Shown: piece after piece, positions 50,168-60,900 of the stretch
Layout of the letters: each line of letters begins with the position of its first letter
Position numbering within the stretch: the first letter of the stretch is position 1
Assembly: GCA_016194975.1 (NCBI GenBank)
Contig: JACQAM010000012.1
Span: 62,001-126,000, forward strand
Length of the DNA: 64,000 nucleotides
Origin: Bacteroidota bacterium
GTDB taxonomy: Bacteria > Bacteroidota > Bacteroidia > Palsa-965
Direction: 5' to 3'
Notes under the pieces: generated by a model
Told to the model about the DNA's origin: nothing
Seen by the model: the letters and a program-made list of their open reading frames with translations, nothing else
Database searches by the model: none
Position numbers and translations under genes: made by a program

Positions 50168-52759
50168 TCAGTTCCCTAAATTATTCATCATCTGAATTTT
50201 TATTCTCTTCCGCAATTCTTCCTCCGAAAACGTGGTGTGAATTTCCACTCTCTTTGGTTCTCCGGGCAAAACATCAAAACCATTATTGTCAATCACGATT
50301 GCAGAAGAATCAAAAGTGAGATAAACATTTTTAGCTACGGAGTTGGCAGTGAATTCCAAATATTGTTTTCCGTTTTCTGTTTTCAGCGCCCATGCCAGGC
50401 CCGGATCTTTTGCAAGGCGAAGGCTTTTGTCTGCGGCAACAAAATAAATTGCGGAACAGATCGTATCCGTATTATTCCTGCAGGTAACCTCGAGATAAGC
50501 ATTGGACAGATCGAGTTTAGCAGTAAGATAACTCATGGGATAATACTTGACCTGCTTGCTGCTGTGGTTAATGAATTCCTCCTGCCACTCTTCCGGCTGC
50601 TCAAGTAATTTTCCATCCAGCGATTTCCATTCGCAGCGGATCATGGTTGCTTTATCTTCTTCCTCATCGCTCACCATATTTACGCAGAGTGAATCTCCTT
50701 TTTTGCAGATGATCACGCTTTCCGGCGCATACAATTCTTTCAACTTGTAATCAATAATTTTTTTCTCCCCATAATAATCTATCGAAGACCACGTGATTCC
50801 CGGCCAGCAATCATTGTATTGCCAGAATAAAGTTCCCATGCAATAAGGCAGGACCGCACGATGATCATTTATTGCACGCGTCATCGCATCGGCCTGCATG
50901 ACCTGCGAAACATAAATATAATCTTCAAAATTTTTGGGAACAGGATAAGCAAGCTGCATGTACCAATCGATAGTTGCAGCGCCTTTTTCATTTTTCTGGT
51001 GAGCGCAGGTATCGAATTCATTTTCTAAATAGTTTTTTCCGCCGTTGAATAATTTGAAAGTAGAAAGTGCCGGCATTCCCTGGAATCCGTATTCGGTCAT
51101 GAATCTTCCTACGTGCGAATCGTAAGCGGAAAATGGTTTCATTCCCCACCACACGCCCCAGTAATGCACGTCTCCTTTTTTGTATGCTTCATCATGTCCC
51201 CAGCCGAATTCAGGAGAACCGGGGAGGTAAGGAAAATTATCCGAGGTCTCGCGGCCGAGCATCACCTTAAGCAAACCGATTGAGTCATTGAAAAGTTCCC
51301 TGTAATTTTTTTCAATCGTCTTTTTTTCCGCAGAAGTAAAATCTTTTTGCCAGTCCCAGTTCATCCACCCTTCCATGTTTTCATTATTGCCGCACCACAA
51401 AGAAAGACAAGGGTGATTTGCGAGCCGCGAAATATTATCGGCCGCTTCATCTCTCACTACGTTGTAAAAGTGAAGTGAGCCCGGATACATGCCGCACGCA
51501 AATGGAAAATCCTGCCACACCATGATGCCCAGTGAATCGCACAGATCATAAAATACATCCTGCTCATAAATTCCTCCGCCCCAAACGCGCAGCATATTCA
51601 TGTTTGAATTTTTTGCGGTTTTCAGCAGGTAAGAATATTTTGTTCTCGTTACGCGTGGAATAAAATTATCGCAGGGGATCCAGTTCGCTCCCTTGATGAA
51701 AATGGGAACACCATTGAGCAGAAAACGGAAATCATCCTGGAAATTTTCATTCTTCGTAACAAGTTCAATTGTGCGTACGCCGAATGTTTCATTGTATTCA
51801 TCTTCGTGTTTTCCCGAAGTAAGTTTGATCTTCATTTTATACATTTTCGGTTTTCCTTTTCCGTTGCACCACCACAAACGCGGATGATGAATTGTGAAAT
51901 GGCCTTCAATGATGGTTCTTCCGGAAACCAGTTCATCAATAATTTCATTGGTTTCATACGTTGTCGAATCATCTGCGATCGATAATGAGAATCTGTTGTT
52001 TCTGAATTTTTCGAGGACAATAGAATATTTTATGGACGCCGAATCGCCGTCGATCCAGTCAGTGGAGAAATCTGCATCGCGGATAAAATTATGCGACCAG
52101 CCAAGCAGTTTCACATTTTTCCAGATGCCGCAGGTTACTAATCGTGGGCCGAAATCCCATCCAAACTGGTACTGTGCTTTTCGTATGTACACGCGGTCGC
52201 CTCCTGGAAGATGATCAACATCAGAAAGCGATTTGTTTTTTGCGATGAGTTCAGAAGCGGGATGAAAAATAATTTTCAGGATATTATTTTTCTTTTTCAA
52301 AATGTGATTTACATTTTTGGAATAGGACAAAAACATATCCTCGGCGGTGAAGAGCAATGAATCGTTAAGATAAACATCAGCATACGTATCGAGCCCTTCG
52401 AAATCGAGTTCTTTGTTTTTCTGTTTCCACAATTCTTTATCGCAATCAAAAGCGGTTTTGTATTCCCATGTTTTTGTTTCCACCCATTGCACTTTATTTT
52501 CATTGTCGCCGATGAAAGGATCGGGAATTTTTCCATTGGCAAGAAGATCGGTGTGAACAGTGCCGGGAACTGTCGCGGGCATCCAGTTGTTTTTTTGTGC
52601 TTCGGAAAATTTCCAGTTGGAGTTGAGCGATTGGGTGGTGCATTGAGCGAAGATGGTTGCAGAATAGAAAAAAAATAAATTAACCGCTAAGGCGCTGAGG
52701 CGCAAAGAAAATTTCTGAGAACTTCGTCTCTCTCTGTTCAAATAAGAAATCAGTTTCAT
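50168..52759 (-). CDS. Beta-mannosidase, glycoside hydrolase family 2
   Basis: 863 residues with an unusual signal region (residues about 18-39) partly encoded by a dispersed repeat. GH2 layout: sugar-binding jelly roll (SNWKFSEAQ ... MPATVPGTVHTDLL), immunoglobulin-like domain, TIM barrel. The acid/base Glu is in SLWCGNNENMEGW, a hallmark of beta-mannosidases; the nucleophile Glu is in MTEYGFQGMPAL; WGGGIYEQDVFYDLCDSLGI and DFPFACGMYPG are also typical. It removes terminal beta-mannose, such as the Man-beta-1,4-GlcNAc of N-glycan cores. It shares an operon with CutC and a GH20 enzyme: its start overlaps the cutC stop by four bases. Confidence 0.93.
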   Translation of the reverse strand: MKLISYLNRERRSSQKFSLRLSALAVNLFFFYSATIFAQCTTQSLNSNWKFSEAQKNNWMPATVPGTVHTDLLANGKIPDPFIGDNENKVQWVETKTWEYKTAFDCDKELWKQKNKELDFEGLDTYADVYLNDSLLFTAEDMFLSYSKNVNHILKKKNNILKIIFHPASELIAKNKSLSDVDHLPGGDRVYIRKAQYQFGWDFGPRLVTCGIWKNVKLLGWSHNFIRDADFSTDWIDGDSASIKYSIVLEKFRNNRFSLSIADDSTTYETNEIIDELVSGRTIIEGHFTIHHPRLWWCNGKGKPKMYKMKIKLTSGKHEDEYNETFGVRTIELVTKNENFQDDFRFLLNGVPIFIKGANWIPCDNFIPRVTRTKYSYLLKTAKNSNMNMLRVWGGGIYEQDVFYDLCDSLGIMVWQDFPFACGMYPGSLHFYNVVRDEAADNISRLANHPCLSLWCGNNENMEGWMNWDWQKDFTSAEKKTIEKNYRELFNDSIGLLKVMLGRETSDNFPYLPGSPEFGWGHDEAYKKGDVHYWGVWWGMKPFSAYDSHVGRFMTEYGFQGMPALSTFKLFNGGKNYLENEFDTCAHQKNEKGAATIDWYMQLAYPVPKNFEDYIYVSQVMQADAMTRAINDHRAVLPYCMGTLFWQYNDCWPGITWSSIDYYGEKKIIDYKLKELYAPESVIICKKGDSLCVNMVSDEEEDKATMIRCEWKSLDGKLLEQPEEWQEEFINHSSKQVKYYPMSYLTAKLDLSNAYLEVTCRNNTDTICSAIYFVAADKSLRLAKDPGLAWALKTENGKQYLEFTANSVAKNVYLTFDSSAIVIDNNGFDVLPGEPKRVEIHTTFSEEELRKRIKIQMMNNLGN
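52677..52708. repeat. Dispersed 'accgctaaggcgc' repeat within the GH2 coding start
   Basis: TTAACCGCTAAGGCGCTGAG followed by GCGCAAAGAAAA is a short GC-periodic unit of a type I recall as intergenic in many environmental genomes. Here it lies inside the GH2 reading frame and encodes FSLRLSALAVNL, part of the hydrophobic signal region. Confidence 0.5.
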
Positions 52760-53487
52760 CCCAACGCACGTTTTAATCCGGCAATGATATTTCTATCGGG
52801 CAACACATCTTTTCCAAAGTCAAACGGAATTCCATTACTTGAAATTGCTTTTGCGGAAGAATGAAATTCGCTGCATCCTGTTTCTTCTGCAATTTGTCTT
52901 GCGTTTTCTGCATTGATTCCACCTCCCGGCATGAGAATTATTTTTTCTTCAGAAAATAAATTCAGTTCTGCAATTATTCCCGCTCCTTCGAGTGCATTTA
53001 TTTTTCCGCCTGAAGTGAGTACGCGCTGAATTCCGCATTGAATTAAAATTTCAAGCGCTTCTTTTTTATTTTCTGCGAGATCGAACGCACGGTGAAATGT
53101 TATTTCCATTGCGGAAGCAGTTTCTTTCAAGCGCTGAATATTTTCTTCTGCAATTTTATTTTCTCCGATGAGGCAACCGAAGACAACTCCTGAAGCACCG
53201 AGTTCTTTGCAAAGCGCAATATCATTCGACATCGTTTGAATTTCTATCGGGGAATAAATGAAATTTCCCCCGCGCGGGCGTATCATCACGTGTACCGGCA
53301 CGCCTGCAAACTTGCACACGTGCGCGATGGTTCCGAAAGATGGAGTGAGTCCGCCTTCGAGGTAACTGCTGCAGAGTTCAACGCGGTCGGCGCCCGCATC
53401 TGCTGCGATCATTGCTCCTTCGACGCTGAAGACTGCTATTTCCAATATTTTTTTCAATGAACTTCTATTTCTGAAACGAATAACCAT
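52756..53487 (-). CDS. cutC: CutC family protein
   Basis: 243 residues from ATG 53487, or 233 from TTG 53457. The TTG overlaps the GH20 stop by four bases and gives the family-like start MKKILEIAVFSVEGAM. CutC TIM-barrel segments are GADRVELCSSYLEGGLTPSFG, VHVMIRPRGGNFIYS, GVVFGCL, EITFHRAFDLAENKKEALE, RVLTSGGKINALEG and IILMPGGGINAEN. The family name comes from E. coli copper tolerance, but its enzyme activity is unsettled. Placement between a hexosaminidase and a beta-mannosidase in one coupled operon suggests a role in glycan catabolism here (inference). Confidence 0.88.
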   Translation of the reverse strand: MVIRFRNRSSLKKILEIAVFSVEGAMIAADAGADRVELCSSYLEGGLTPSFGTIAHVCKFAGVPVHVMIRPRGGNFIYSPIEIQTMSNDIALCKELGASGVVFGCLIGENKIAEENIQRLKETASAMEITFHRAFDLAENKKEALEILIQCGIQRVLTSGGKINALEGAGIIAELNLFSEEKIILMPGGGINAENARQIAEETGCSEFHSSAKAISSNGIPFDFGKDVLPDRNIIAGLKRALG

Positions 53488-55802
53488 GCTGCCATTCCTT
53501 CGCCGGGATTTCCGGGAGGAATTTTCAGTTGAGGATAAACGATAATGTGAATGAATCTTGCCTTGGCGTAATTCATCTCGTTATTATCATTTGGGTCAAC
53601 CACCGTTATTACATTACTCCATCCGTGTGTATTCTGCTTATCTCCGCCTTCTGATTCAAGATGGCCCCATAACGGAAGATTGGCTGGAGAATAATTTTTA
53701 CCGTCTGTAGAAATTTCAATTTGATATTTGACCGGGGCATGGATCCAACTTCCATGATCAACAAGATAATCGAAACCGATTTCCGAAATAGAATCTTCTG
53801 TTTTTCCAAGATCAATGATGAGATCAAGTGTATCTTTTAAAAATCCCAGCCATTCATTTCCTCTCCACGGATTCGTTTGTCCTTCTATTCCATCAATGAG
53901 TGAAAATGCTCCGCCTGTATTGTAACTTTTGTTCGGCGGCTTGCGGAGTGAAATTGGTTTTCCTGTTGCAAGATTGTAATTGAAAACCCAGGTGTTTTCA
54001 TTCCCCAATTGTTTTCCATCGATAAAAAGTGCAGCGTGTACGGTCAGTGGTTTGTTGATCGTTATCGGAAAATCATAAACGTAATGTCGTGCAGAATCTC
54101 CTTCATTGAACCAATACATGATCTTCGCATTTTTTTTGTTCGTGTTCAACCCGAGTGAAATTCCACTGAATGAATTGGAAGTGATCTTTGCCTGTAGATC
54201 GAAAATACTTTTTGCATAATTGATATTCAGTTTGTCGAGCAAATGAAAATGCTGAATGACCCGTTCTTCGAAATGAGAATAATTTTTTTCCTGGGGAATG
54301 GTCCACGCCACTTCCGCGAGTGCGCATATACGCGGGAACACCATGTACTGCACGTACGGCCACGTGCCTATGTATTCCGTCCAGACATTTGCCTGCACAC
54401 CCATGATGTATTTTTTTTCATCTGCATTCAATGAAGCGGGAACAGGATCGTAACTGTAAACTTTGTCGAGCGGAAGATACCCGCCGATCGCAAGTGGTTC
54501 ATTGTTATTCTGCGATTGATAATGATCGAAGTAACACCATCCGCCGGGCGACATCACCACATTATGTTTTGCTTTTGCTGCAGCAATTCCTCCGTCTTCA
54601 CCACGCCACGACATTACTGCGGCGCCATCGGCCAATCCGCCTTCGAGAATTTCATCCCAGCCAATTGCATTCTTGTGATACTTCTGAAGAATGGCAACCA
54701 CTTTTTTCGTGAACCAGCTCTGCAATTCATTTTCATCTTTCAGTTTATTATCTGCAATTAATTTCTGGCAATACGGATCGGCTTTCCATCTTGCTTTCGG
54801 GCATTCATCGCCACCAATGTGAATGTATTGCCCGGGAAATAATTCGCTCACTTCCTTCACCACTTCATCAATGAACTCAAATGTTTTTTCATTCGGGCAC
54901 ATCACATCATCAAACACGCCCCACGTTTTTGAAACTTCGAAGGGCCCGCCGGTGCAACTCAATTCAGGATATGCTGCAAGAGCCGCAAGCGAATGCCCGG
55001 GCATTTCAATTTCGGGAACGATGGTAATGTGAAGTGACTGCGCATATTTTACAATTTCCCGAATATCATCCTGCGTGTAAAATCCACCGTAGTGTAGGGT
55101 GTCGTACTGTGGAGGGTCGTTCGCGCCTTCGTGGCCAATGAGTGTTCCGCTTCTCCACGCGCCAACAGAAGTAAGTTCCGGATATTTTTTTATTTCAATT
55201 CTCCAGCCCTGGTCGTCGGTGAGATGCCAGTGAAAAACATTCAGCTTGTACATGGCCATCCAGCGTAAATATTCTTTTATTTTTTCTTTATCGTAAAAAT
55301 GCCGCGACACATCGAGATGCATTCCTCTCCAGGGGAAACGCGGTTGATCGACGATGGAACACGATGGAATGTGATAGCCAACGGGGCCAAGATCAGTATT
55401 CGGATTCAGGATCAATTGAAACAAACTCTGCAGCGCATAAAAAATTCCTGCATGTCCGCCGTAAATATTTATTTCATTACGATTGATAAAAAGATCATAA
55501 CCTTCATCGGGAATGTCGGTGCTGTCTTCGGAAATATAAATGAAACCGGAAGAAACTTTTTTATTCGAATACTTCAGATCGACGCCATAAATATTTTTTA
55601 CTTCATCGCGGAAAGCATCGATCTCGTTGCGATAGAATTTATTGTCGGTAACGATAACGGTTGAATTGGACAAAGAAAATTCTCCGTTGAAAGGTAAAAG
55701 TGTATAAGGCCGTGGAATAACGGGATAACGATCGGCATCGTATTGCGCGAAAAGAGAGGTGGAGCAAAAAACGAAAATGAAAAGCGGGAATAATTTTCTC
55801 AC
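53454..55802 (-). CDS. Beta-N-acetylhexosaminidase, glycoside hydrolase family 20
   Basis: 782 residues with a signal peptide (residues 1-19). GH20b N-terminal domain (VIPRPYTLLPFNGEFSL ... DEGYDLFINRNEINIYG), then the catalytic barrel: RGMHLDVSRHF, NVFHWHLTDDQGWRIEI, IVPEIEMPGHSLAALAAYPEL, and HIGGDECPKARW with the Asp-Glu pair for substrate-assisted catalysis. A chitobiase-C-like domain follows the barrel, and the end (about 640-782) is an F5/8 type C-like beta-sandwich (GWSNVITVVD, ARFIHIIVYPQ). It releases terminal GlcNAc/GalNAc. First gene of the operon with cutC and the GH2 beta-mannosidase. Confidence 0.94.
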   Translation of the reverse strand: MRKLFPLFIFVFCSTSLFAQYDADRYPVIPRPYTLLPFNGEFSLSNSTVIVTDNKFYRNEIDAFRDEVKNIYGVDLKYSNKKVSSGFIYISEDSTDIPDEGYDLFINRNEINIYGGHAGIFYALQSLFQLILNPNTDLGPVGYHIPSCSIVDQPRFPWRGMHLDVSRHFYDKEKIKEYLRWMAMYKLNVFHWHLTDDQGWRIEIKKYPELTSVGAWRSGTLIGHEGANDPPQYDTLHYGGFYTQDDIREIVKYAQSLHITIVPEIEMPGHSLAALAAYPELSCTGGPFEVSKTWGVFDDVMCPNEKTFEFIDEVVKEVSELFPGQYIHIGGDECPKARWKADPYCQKLIADNKLKDENELQSWFTKKVVAILQKYHKNAIGWDEILEGGLADGAAVMSWRGEDGGIAAAKAKHNVVMSPGGWCYFDHYQSQNNNEPLAIGGYLPLDKVYSYDPVPASLNADEKKYIMGVQANVWTEYIGTWPYVQYMVFPRICALAEVAWTIPQEKNYSHFEERVIQHFHLLDKLNINYAKSIFDLQAKITSNSFSGISLGLNTNKKNAKIMYWFNEGDSARHYVYDFPITINKPLTVHAALFIDGKQLGNENTWVFNYNLATGKPISLRKPPNKSYNTGGAFSLIDGIEGQTNPWRGNEWLGFLKDTLDLIIDLGKTEDSISEIGFDYLVDHGSWIHAPVKYQIEISTDGKNYSPANLPLWGHLESEGGDKQNTHGWSNVITVVDPNDNNEMNYAKARFIHIIVYPQLKIPPGNPGEGMAAWLFVSEIEVH

Positions 55803-56005
55803 GAACTAAAGTTAATTCTTTACCGAATTAAACAGTGATAATCTATGAAAATCAGTGGCAAATTATTCTCCTGCAAAAACCGGCCTATTTCTATGTTGAC
55901 AAAAATCGCCACGGATTACATTGATTTTCACAGATTGATTTTTCCAATACAAGGAACATAACCAACATAACCAACACCAGCAACGTAACGAACCCAACAA
56001 ACCAA
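55803..56005. other. 203-bp spacer built of repeats
   Basis: 55835-55945 carries two blocks of the 'CaCnGATT' family: GAAAATCAGTGGCAAATT in one direction, then GCCACGGATTACATTGATTT and TCACAGATTGATT in the other. 55953-56004 follows with 'aaccaacataaccaacacc' tandem words. No gene seen; the GH20 promoter should lie at the left end. Confidence 0.55.
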
Positions 56006-56473
56006 TCACACCTCTTCAAACGGCTCCACGATCAACCCTTCCATGGCAGGACTGAGTTCTATTTTCCCGGTAGAAAAATTCAGCAGCACGGCATCATTGC
56101 GATACATATTTTCTCCATCGTCCACCAATTCTATTTTAACGAGTTTTTTTCCAATGGCAGGTTTCCATAATTCATCAGGAGAAAAATCTTCGGAACGCTG
56201 ATCGATCTGTCCGCCATAATCTTTTAGCAGAAGAAATTTTGTTTTCTCAGCATCGAAATCTTCCAATAAAAAAATTCCGGGATCATCATCCTGTGTTCCT
56301 GAAAAAACAAGACGCGTTCTGTCGGAAAAAATAAGTTCCAGTTTATCGAGGAATTCAAAAATATCGCCGGGTTTTGTTTTATTCTGCCAGAAATGATAAT
56401 GAACGGCCGAGAGCGTTTTGCCTTCACTCTTTTTCAACGTTATTAATTCTTCAGGAGAAAAATACTCAGCCAT
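56006..56473 (-). CDS. Hypothetical cytosolic protein
   Basis: 155 residues, acidic, no signal peptide or membrane helix. It begins MAEYFSPEELITLKKSEGKTL and contains LELIFSDRTRLVFSGTQDDDPGIFL and DAVLLNFSTGKIELSPAMEG, suggesting a small alpha/beta fold with several strands. No family recognised. Single gene with flanking word repeats ('taatgagttatggg') upstream, so it is probably transcribed alone. Confidence 0.6.
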   Translation of the reverse strand: MAEYFSPEELITLKKSEGKTLSAVHYHFWQNKTKPGDIFEFLDKLELIFSDRTRLVFSGTQDDDPGIFLLEDFDAEKTKFLLLKDYGGQIDQRSEDFSPDELWKPAIGKKLVKIELVDDGENMYRNDAVLLNFSTGKIELSPAMEGLIVEPFEEV

Positions 56474-56577
56474 AATGCGAAGGTAATGAGTAATGAGTTA
56501 TGGGTTGGGAGTACGGAGTATGGAGTAAGGGCTACGGAGCAGTTCTTAAAACAATGAGTTTTAAAACCCGAAAGCCA

Positions 56578-57753
56578 TTACTGAATAAATCCCATCTTCT
56601 TCGCAATGTCTTTCGGGAGCGCAGCTTTATTGATAAGGATGCTTGTCGTTTTAAATTCGAAGTAAGCTTCCGATGCATAAAAATATCCGGAGAGATCGTT
56701 ATTCTCGGCGCCCCAGGAATTTTTTACGATGTAATATTTTTTCCCGGTCTGGTCTTTCACCATTCCGGAAATCTGCATTCCATGATCGTCCTGCGTGCTT
56801 AAATTATCGAACGCATCCTGGCGCATTTGCTGTGTGATCACTTTGTCTTTGCAGGGTTTCAGAAAAATAGAATCTTTTTCTTCTTTCGGGATTTTATCCC
56901 AATCTGTTTCAGGAACAATAGCGAGCCCGCTGCGATACGCGAAAAAATTCTCACTCACATCAGCGCCCCACGCCACCGTGAATCCATTCATCACAGCATT
57001 CGTTGCCACTGCATTCATTTCTTCCATCGGAATATTATAAAGCATTCCCCAACTCCAGTTATCGGGAATCTCCAATGGAAATTGCGAATAAAAAGGATGA
57101 TGCGTAAAAGAAGTGATCGCCACATAATCGGATGGTTTGAATCCGAGAAAAGTGGCATAGGAATTCGGAGTGTATGTTTTTCCGTCGACCACAAAATTCG
57201 CAGGAGGTGCTCCGAGGTACGCATCGAGTGCGGCCGTGAAAGCAGCCAGCCAGTTCGGAGAAAGTTTTCCTTCGCTCAGTTTCAGTTGTGCATCGAGAAT
57301 TGCCTTGAGCACATCATCCATTTCTCCGTGGCGGATCTTGTCTTCTCCATTTGGCAAACCGGAATAAACAGACTGCGGAACAATTCCATAAGTTGCAGAA
57401 AGATTGATCACATCATGTGGTTCTCCTCCCGGGCCGAAATTTGTTTTGCCCATCATGCGCATATATTTTTTTGCTTTTTCGATGTATCCTGCGCGCACGA
57501 TCCACATTTCAGAAATATCGATGTTGCCTTTTCCCATTCGCATGAATTCCGATTCGAGAAATGATTCGGTGGAAAAACACCAGCAGGTGCCGGAGTGAAA
57601 CTGATCTTTAACGCTTGTGCATTTTTCTTCGGCCACTTTTGTAAAGCGAAGTTTGCTTCCTTTTTTATTCGTGGCAGCACTGTCCTGTGCGAAGGAAGAA
57701 AAATAAAAGAGTGTTGCGGGAACGAGAAGAAGAGTTTTCAGAATATTTTTCAT
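56578..57753 (-). CDS. C1B peptidase-like (bleomycin hydrolase/aminopeptidase C type), exported
   Basis: 391 residues with a signal peptide (residues 1-22), unusual because classical aminopeptidase C is cytosolic. Papain-fold catalytic residues: VKDQFHSGTCWCFSTESFLESE with the Cys nucleophile in TCWCF, TQDDHGMQISGM with the His, and YYIVKNSWGAEN with the Asn. SEMWIVRAGYIEKAKKYMRM is the helix after the active site. The C-terminus is longer than the self-blocking tail of bleomycin hydrolases, and aminopeptidase activity is not certain. Secreted members are common in Bacteroidota. Confidence 0.88.
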   Translation of the reverse strand: MKNILKTLLLVPATLFYFSSFAQDSAATNKKGSKLRFTKVAEEKCTSVKDQFHSGTCWCFSTESFLESEFMRMGKGNIDISEMWIVRAGYIEKAKKYMRMMGKTNFGPGGEPHDVINLSATYGIVPQSVYSGLPNGEDKIRHGEMDDVLKAILDAQLKLSEGKLSPNWLAAFTAALDAYLGAPPANFVVDGKTYTPNSYATFLGFKPSDYVAITSFTHHPFYSQFPLEIPDNWSWGMLYNIPMEEMNAVATNAVMNGFTVAWGADVSENFFAYRSGLAIVPETDWDKIPKEEKDSIFLKPCKDKVITQQMRQDAFDNLSTQDDHGMQISGMVKDQTGKKYYIVKNSWGAENNDLSGYFYASEAYFEFKTTSILINKAALPKDIAKKMGFIQ

Positions 57754-57915
57754 GAGTGAAGAATTGGTAAAAGCGTACCGAAGATAAGAAAGGTTTGGCA
57801 GCAGAAAATTACGCGGTTAAGAGCGGTTATTAGTATTGACCGGCGGTATTACTTTCGGTTTACAGTTTACGGTTTGAATTTTTTCTTAATGATGAATTAT
57901 CAGAACCGAAAACAT

Positions 57916-60900
57916 TTATTTCACTCCCAATTTCCTTTTCACATCTGCGCGCATGTAGGGAGCAATTTTTTCCCAGGGAATAAAGATCATCAACGCTTCC
58001 TGGTTGTGCGTAAATCCGGGCGGATACAATTCAATTCCTTTTTCACAAATGAGAAAACTGCTTTGCAGGATCTTCGGGAACATATACGGATTGGTGCATT
58101 CTCCTTTTACATCAAGATTATTCTGCAGGTAATCCATCACGGTTTGAATAATGAAATTTTTCCATTCTGTTCCCGTGAAAAGCGAATCGAGCAATAGTGG
58201 ATGAGGCCCGTCGCTGAACAACATGGTGTTGAACATGAAATCGCATTCGGGAAGGTGGTCATGGAAGAAAGGTGGATAGGAATAATTACTTCGTGCTACA
58301 GAGATCACAGAATCGGTGCAGTATCGGACAAAATGTGCATGCGAGGAATATTCGTAATCAGGCATCCAGTTGTAGAAGAAATAAACTTTTTTAAAATTTT
58401 TCTCGCAGAATTCGCATTTGTAATAACTGTAATTAAGAGTGGTGTCCTGGTGAAATCTTTTCGGAAAAAGAATGGAATCATAAAGTACAGCGTGCGTCCA
58501 TGCGGGAAGAGAGTCGTACGTCATTCCGCTGAAATAATCAATGGCAGGAAGGTGCTGATCCGTGATAAATTTGTTTGAATAAAGATCGGTGGTAAAATTT
58601 CCGGAAGCCCGGCGGAGCACCTCGTTGTAAGCGAGTGAATCGGGAATGATCATTCCCACTGTAGCATCGAAAGTAAAATGCGATTTTTCATTATAGAAAA
58701 CAAAATAATGGAGATTGGCCGCTTTATCTCCTCCTTTACGCGCGTACGCGTGATAATCGGCCATGCCCATCGCTTTCCACATTGTATCGGTAAGGAATTT
58801 TCCGTTTTTGTCAATGAGCCCGATATTTCCTGTGCATGTTTTCACGGCAAAATAATTTCCATCGTCATCAAGTTCGTGAATCCGGTTGAATCCGCCCGTT
58901 ACAAATTTTTTCTGCGTTGCATTGAAAACCCTTTCACCGTCGGGCATTATGCACAGTGCATCTTCTGACCCGATGTAGGTGATAAAATTAGGATGCTGTC
59001 CATAAGGAATGACTACATCGCCGGTTCTTATGTCGAGGAGCTGAACATTATTTGTGCGTTTATGAAAAGCAGATTCTTTCCTGTTGGGCCTGAGTTCTAC
59101 TTCGAGAAGATGATCCACGTAATACCTGGTTATAATATAATTCCAGGTCGTATCGACGAGCAATTTTCCATCACTGTCAATGATTCCCTGTTTTTCATGT
59201 TTGAAAGAAGTGATCTGGAAAAGCGGTTCTTCGGAATCTTTCCTGTAAATCACTTGCGCACTTCTGATCTTCCCGATAGGGATTATTTTTTTTCCATCGC
59301 TGCGAATAATTCCTGCACCTGGACGGTAATAGTGATACACCCTGAAATAATTCATTCCGGTTTCGTGCGTAAGGAGTTCACAATTGTAGAGTGAAGTGAA
59401 ACTGAATTTTCCATCGCGGAGATAATAATATTCCGAATCATTATCGAAATTCCTGTTGATGAGATCAGCCCGACGGAATCCGGCCAGCGCTGAGCCGTCG
59501 GAATTTCTTGAAACAATATTCATGGGACGAACGATCATGGCCGTTGCATGAAGCAAGCTATCCCAGGTGAATGAATTTGATTTGTAAAAACTGTTGTAGG
59601 GAATGTAGCAGAGTTTCTGGTTGCGGTTATGGATAAGAGTTGTGTCGAGAAAAAGAACGGCTCCATCGCTTGCTACTTGTTTGGAAAAATAATTTCCTGC
59701 CGGCGCTCTGCTCACTACACGGGCATCATCATTCTTTGAGTACACCATGACCAATGTGCTGTCTTTTGCATCCTGCGGATGTTCCGATCCCGATGGAAAA
59801 GTAAGCACCATGCCTTCATTCTCATTGGTGAAAATAATATCGTCGGATTCCTTATTGTAATACGTATAACGGAAAGGAACTATTTCCTGTCCCGATGAAG
59901 TTAGGACGCCGAACAGATTATTTTTTCTTGCAACGAAAACGATGAGCGGTGAACCGTTCGAAGAATCGGAAGTAACGGTATAAGAATTTACCTGATCGAG
60001 ATAAGAATAAACCGGTTGAAGGATCCATTTCCTTTTATCACAATCGAAAATTCCGGTGGCACTGTCCGTTTGAAATTCCAGGATGTTACCATCAGAACCG
60101 TATCCGCTGCCCCCAAAAGCATATTTATAAATGAACGGAACGATCGTATCGCCGGTTGCAGAAATTATTCCCCAGTGTTTCTTGTTCATCCCGACGATGT
60201 AACCGGAGTTGTTCACGTCCGGGCCTTGGGGTAATCCATAATCAAATTCATCGATGTAAAAATAAGTCATGCTCCGGTCGGCCGTGAAACGATAGATGAT
60301 CCGGCCGGTTGTGTCACAATACAACACGTGATGTTTTTGTTCGAGACGGGTGAAACTGTATTCCTCCTCTGAAAAACTGACGCTGCTGTATTTAGGTTTG
60401 AAAAGAACATTTCCTTTATTGTCCATCATGCCGTATTTCTGTCTCCAGATGAAATCGAAATCTTTTGTGAATGAGAAACGGTGATCCGCGATATAACGCG
60501 GTTCCGAATGCATCTTCTGGCGAATGCGAATGGAATCGCGGTGAATGTCTGTCCTGAAATTTTTTCTCCATTTGTAACGGACAATTATAGTTCCGTCTTC
60601 ATAAATGGAAGCATCGCGGTATTTTACGGGAACGATCATTTTCCCTGTTGAATCCATCACTCCCCATTTCTTATCAGAATTTTTTACCATGAATTCATAA
60701 CCGTCATCGGTGTGCTCCTGGTAGATCGATTCATAAATAACGGGAATGATGAGATTTCCTTTATTGTCGTAAACCCCCACTTTAGAAACGGCTTCCACGC
60801 GGAAATATTTATCAGACAAGGCGGCGATATTTTCGAAAGTTGGTTGTATCACCCAATTCCCGGAAGAATCTTTTACACCCGTTCCGCAATTCTGAAAATC

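Noticed and set aside
57780-57900. tRNA or small RNA gene in the spacer before the WG-repeat gene
   Set aside because: I looked for a cloverleaf or a strong hairpin and found only short 'ggtttacagtttacgg' words.
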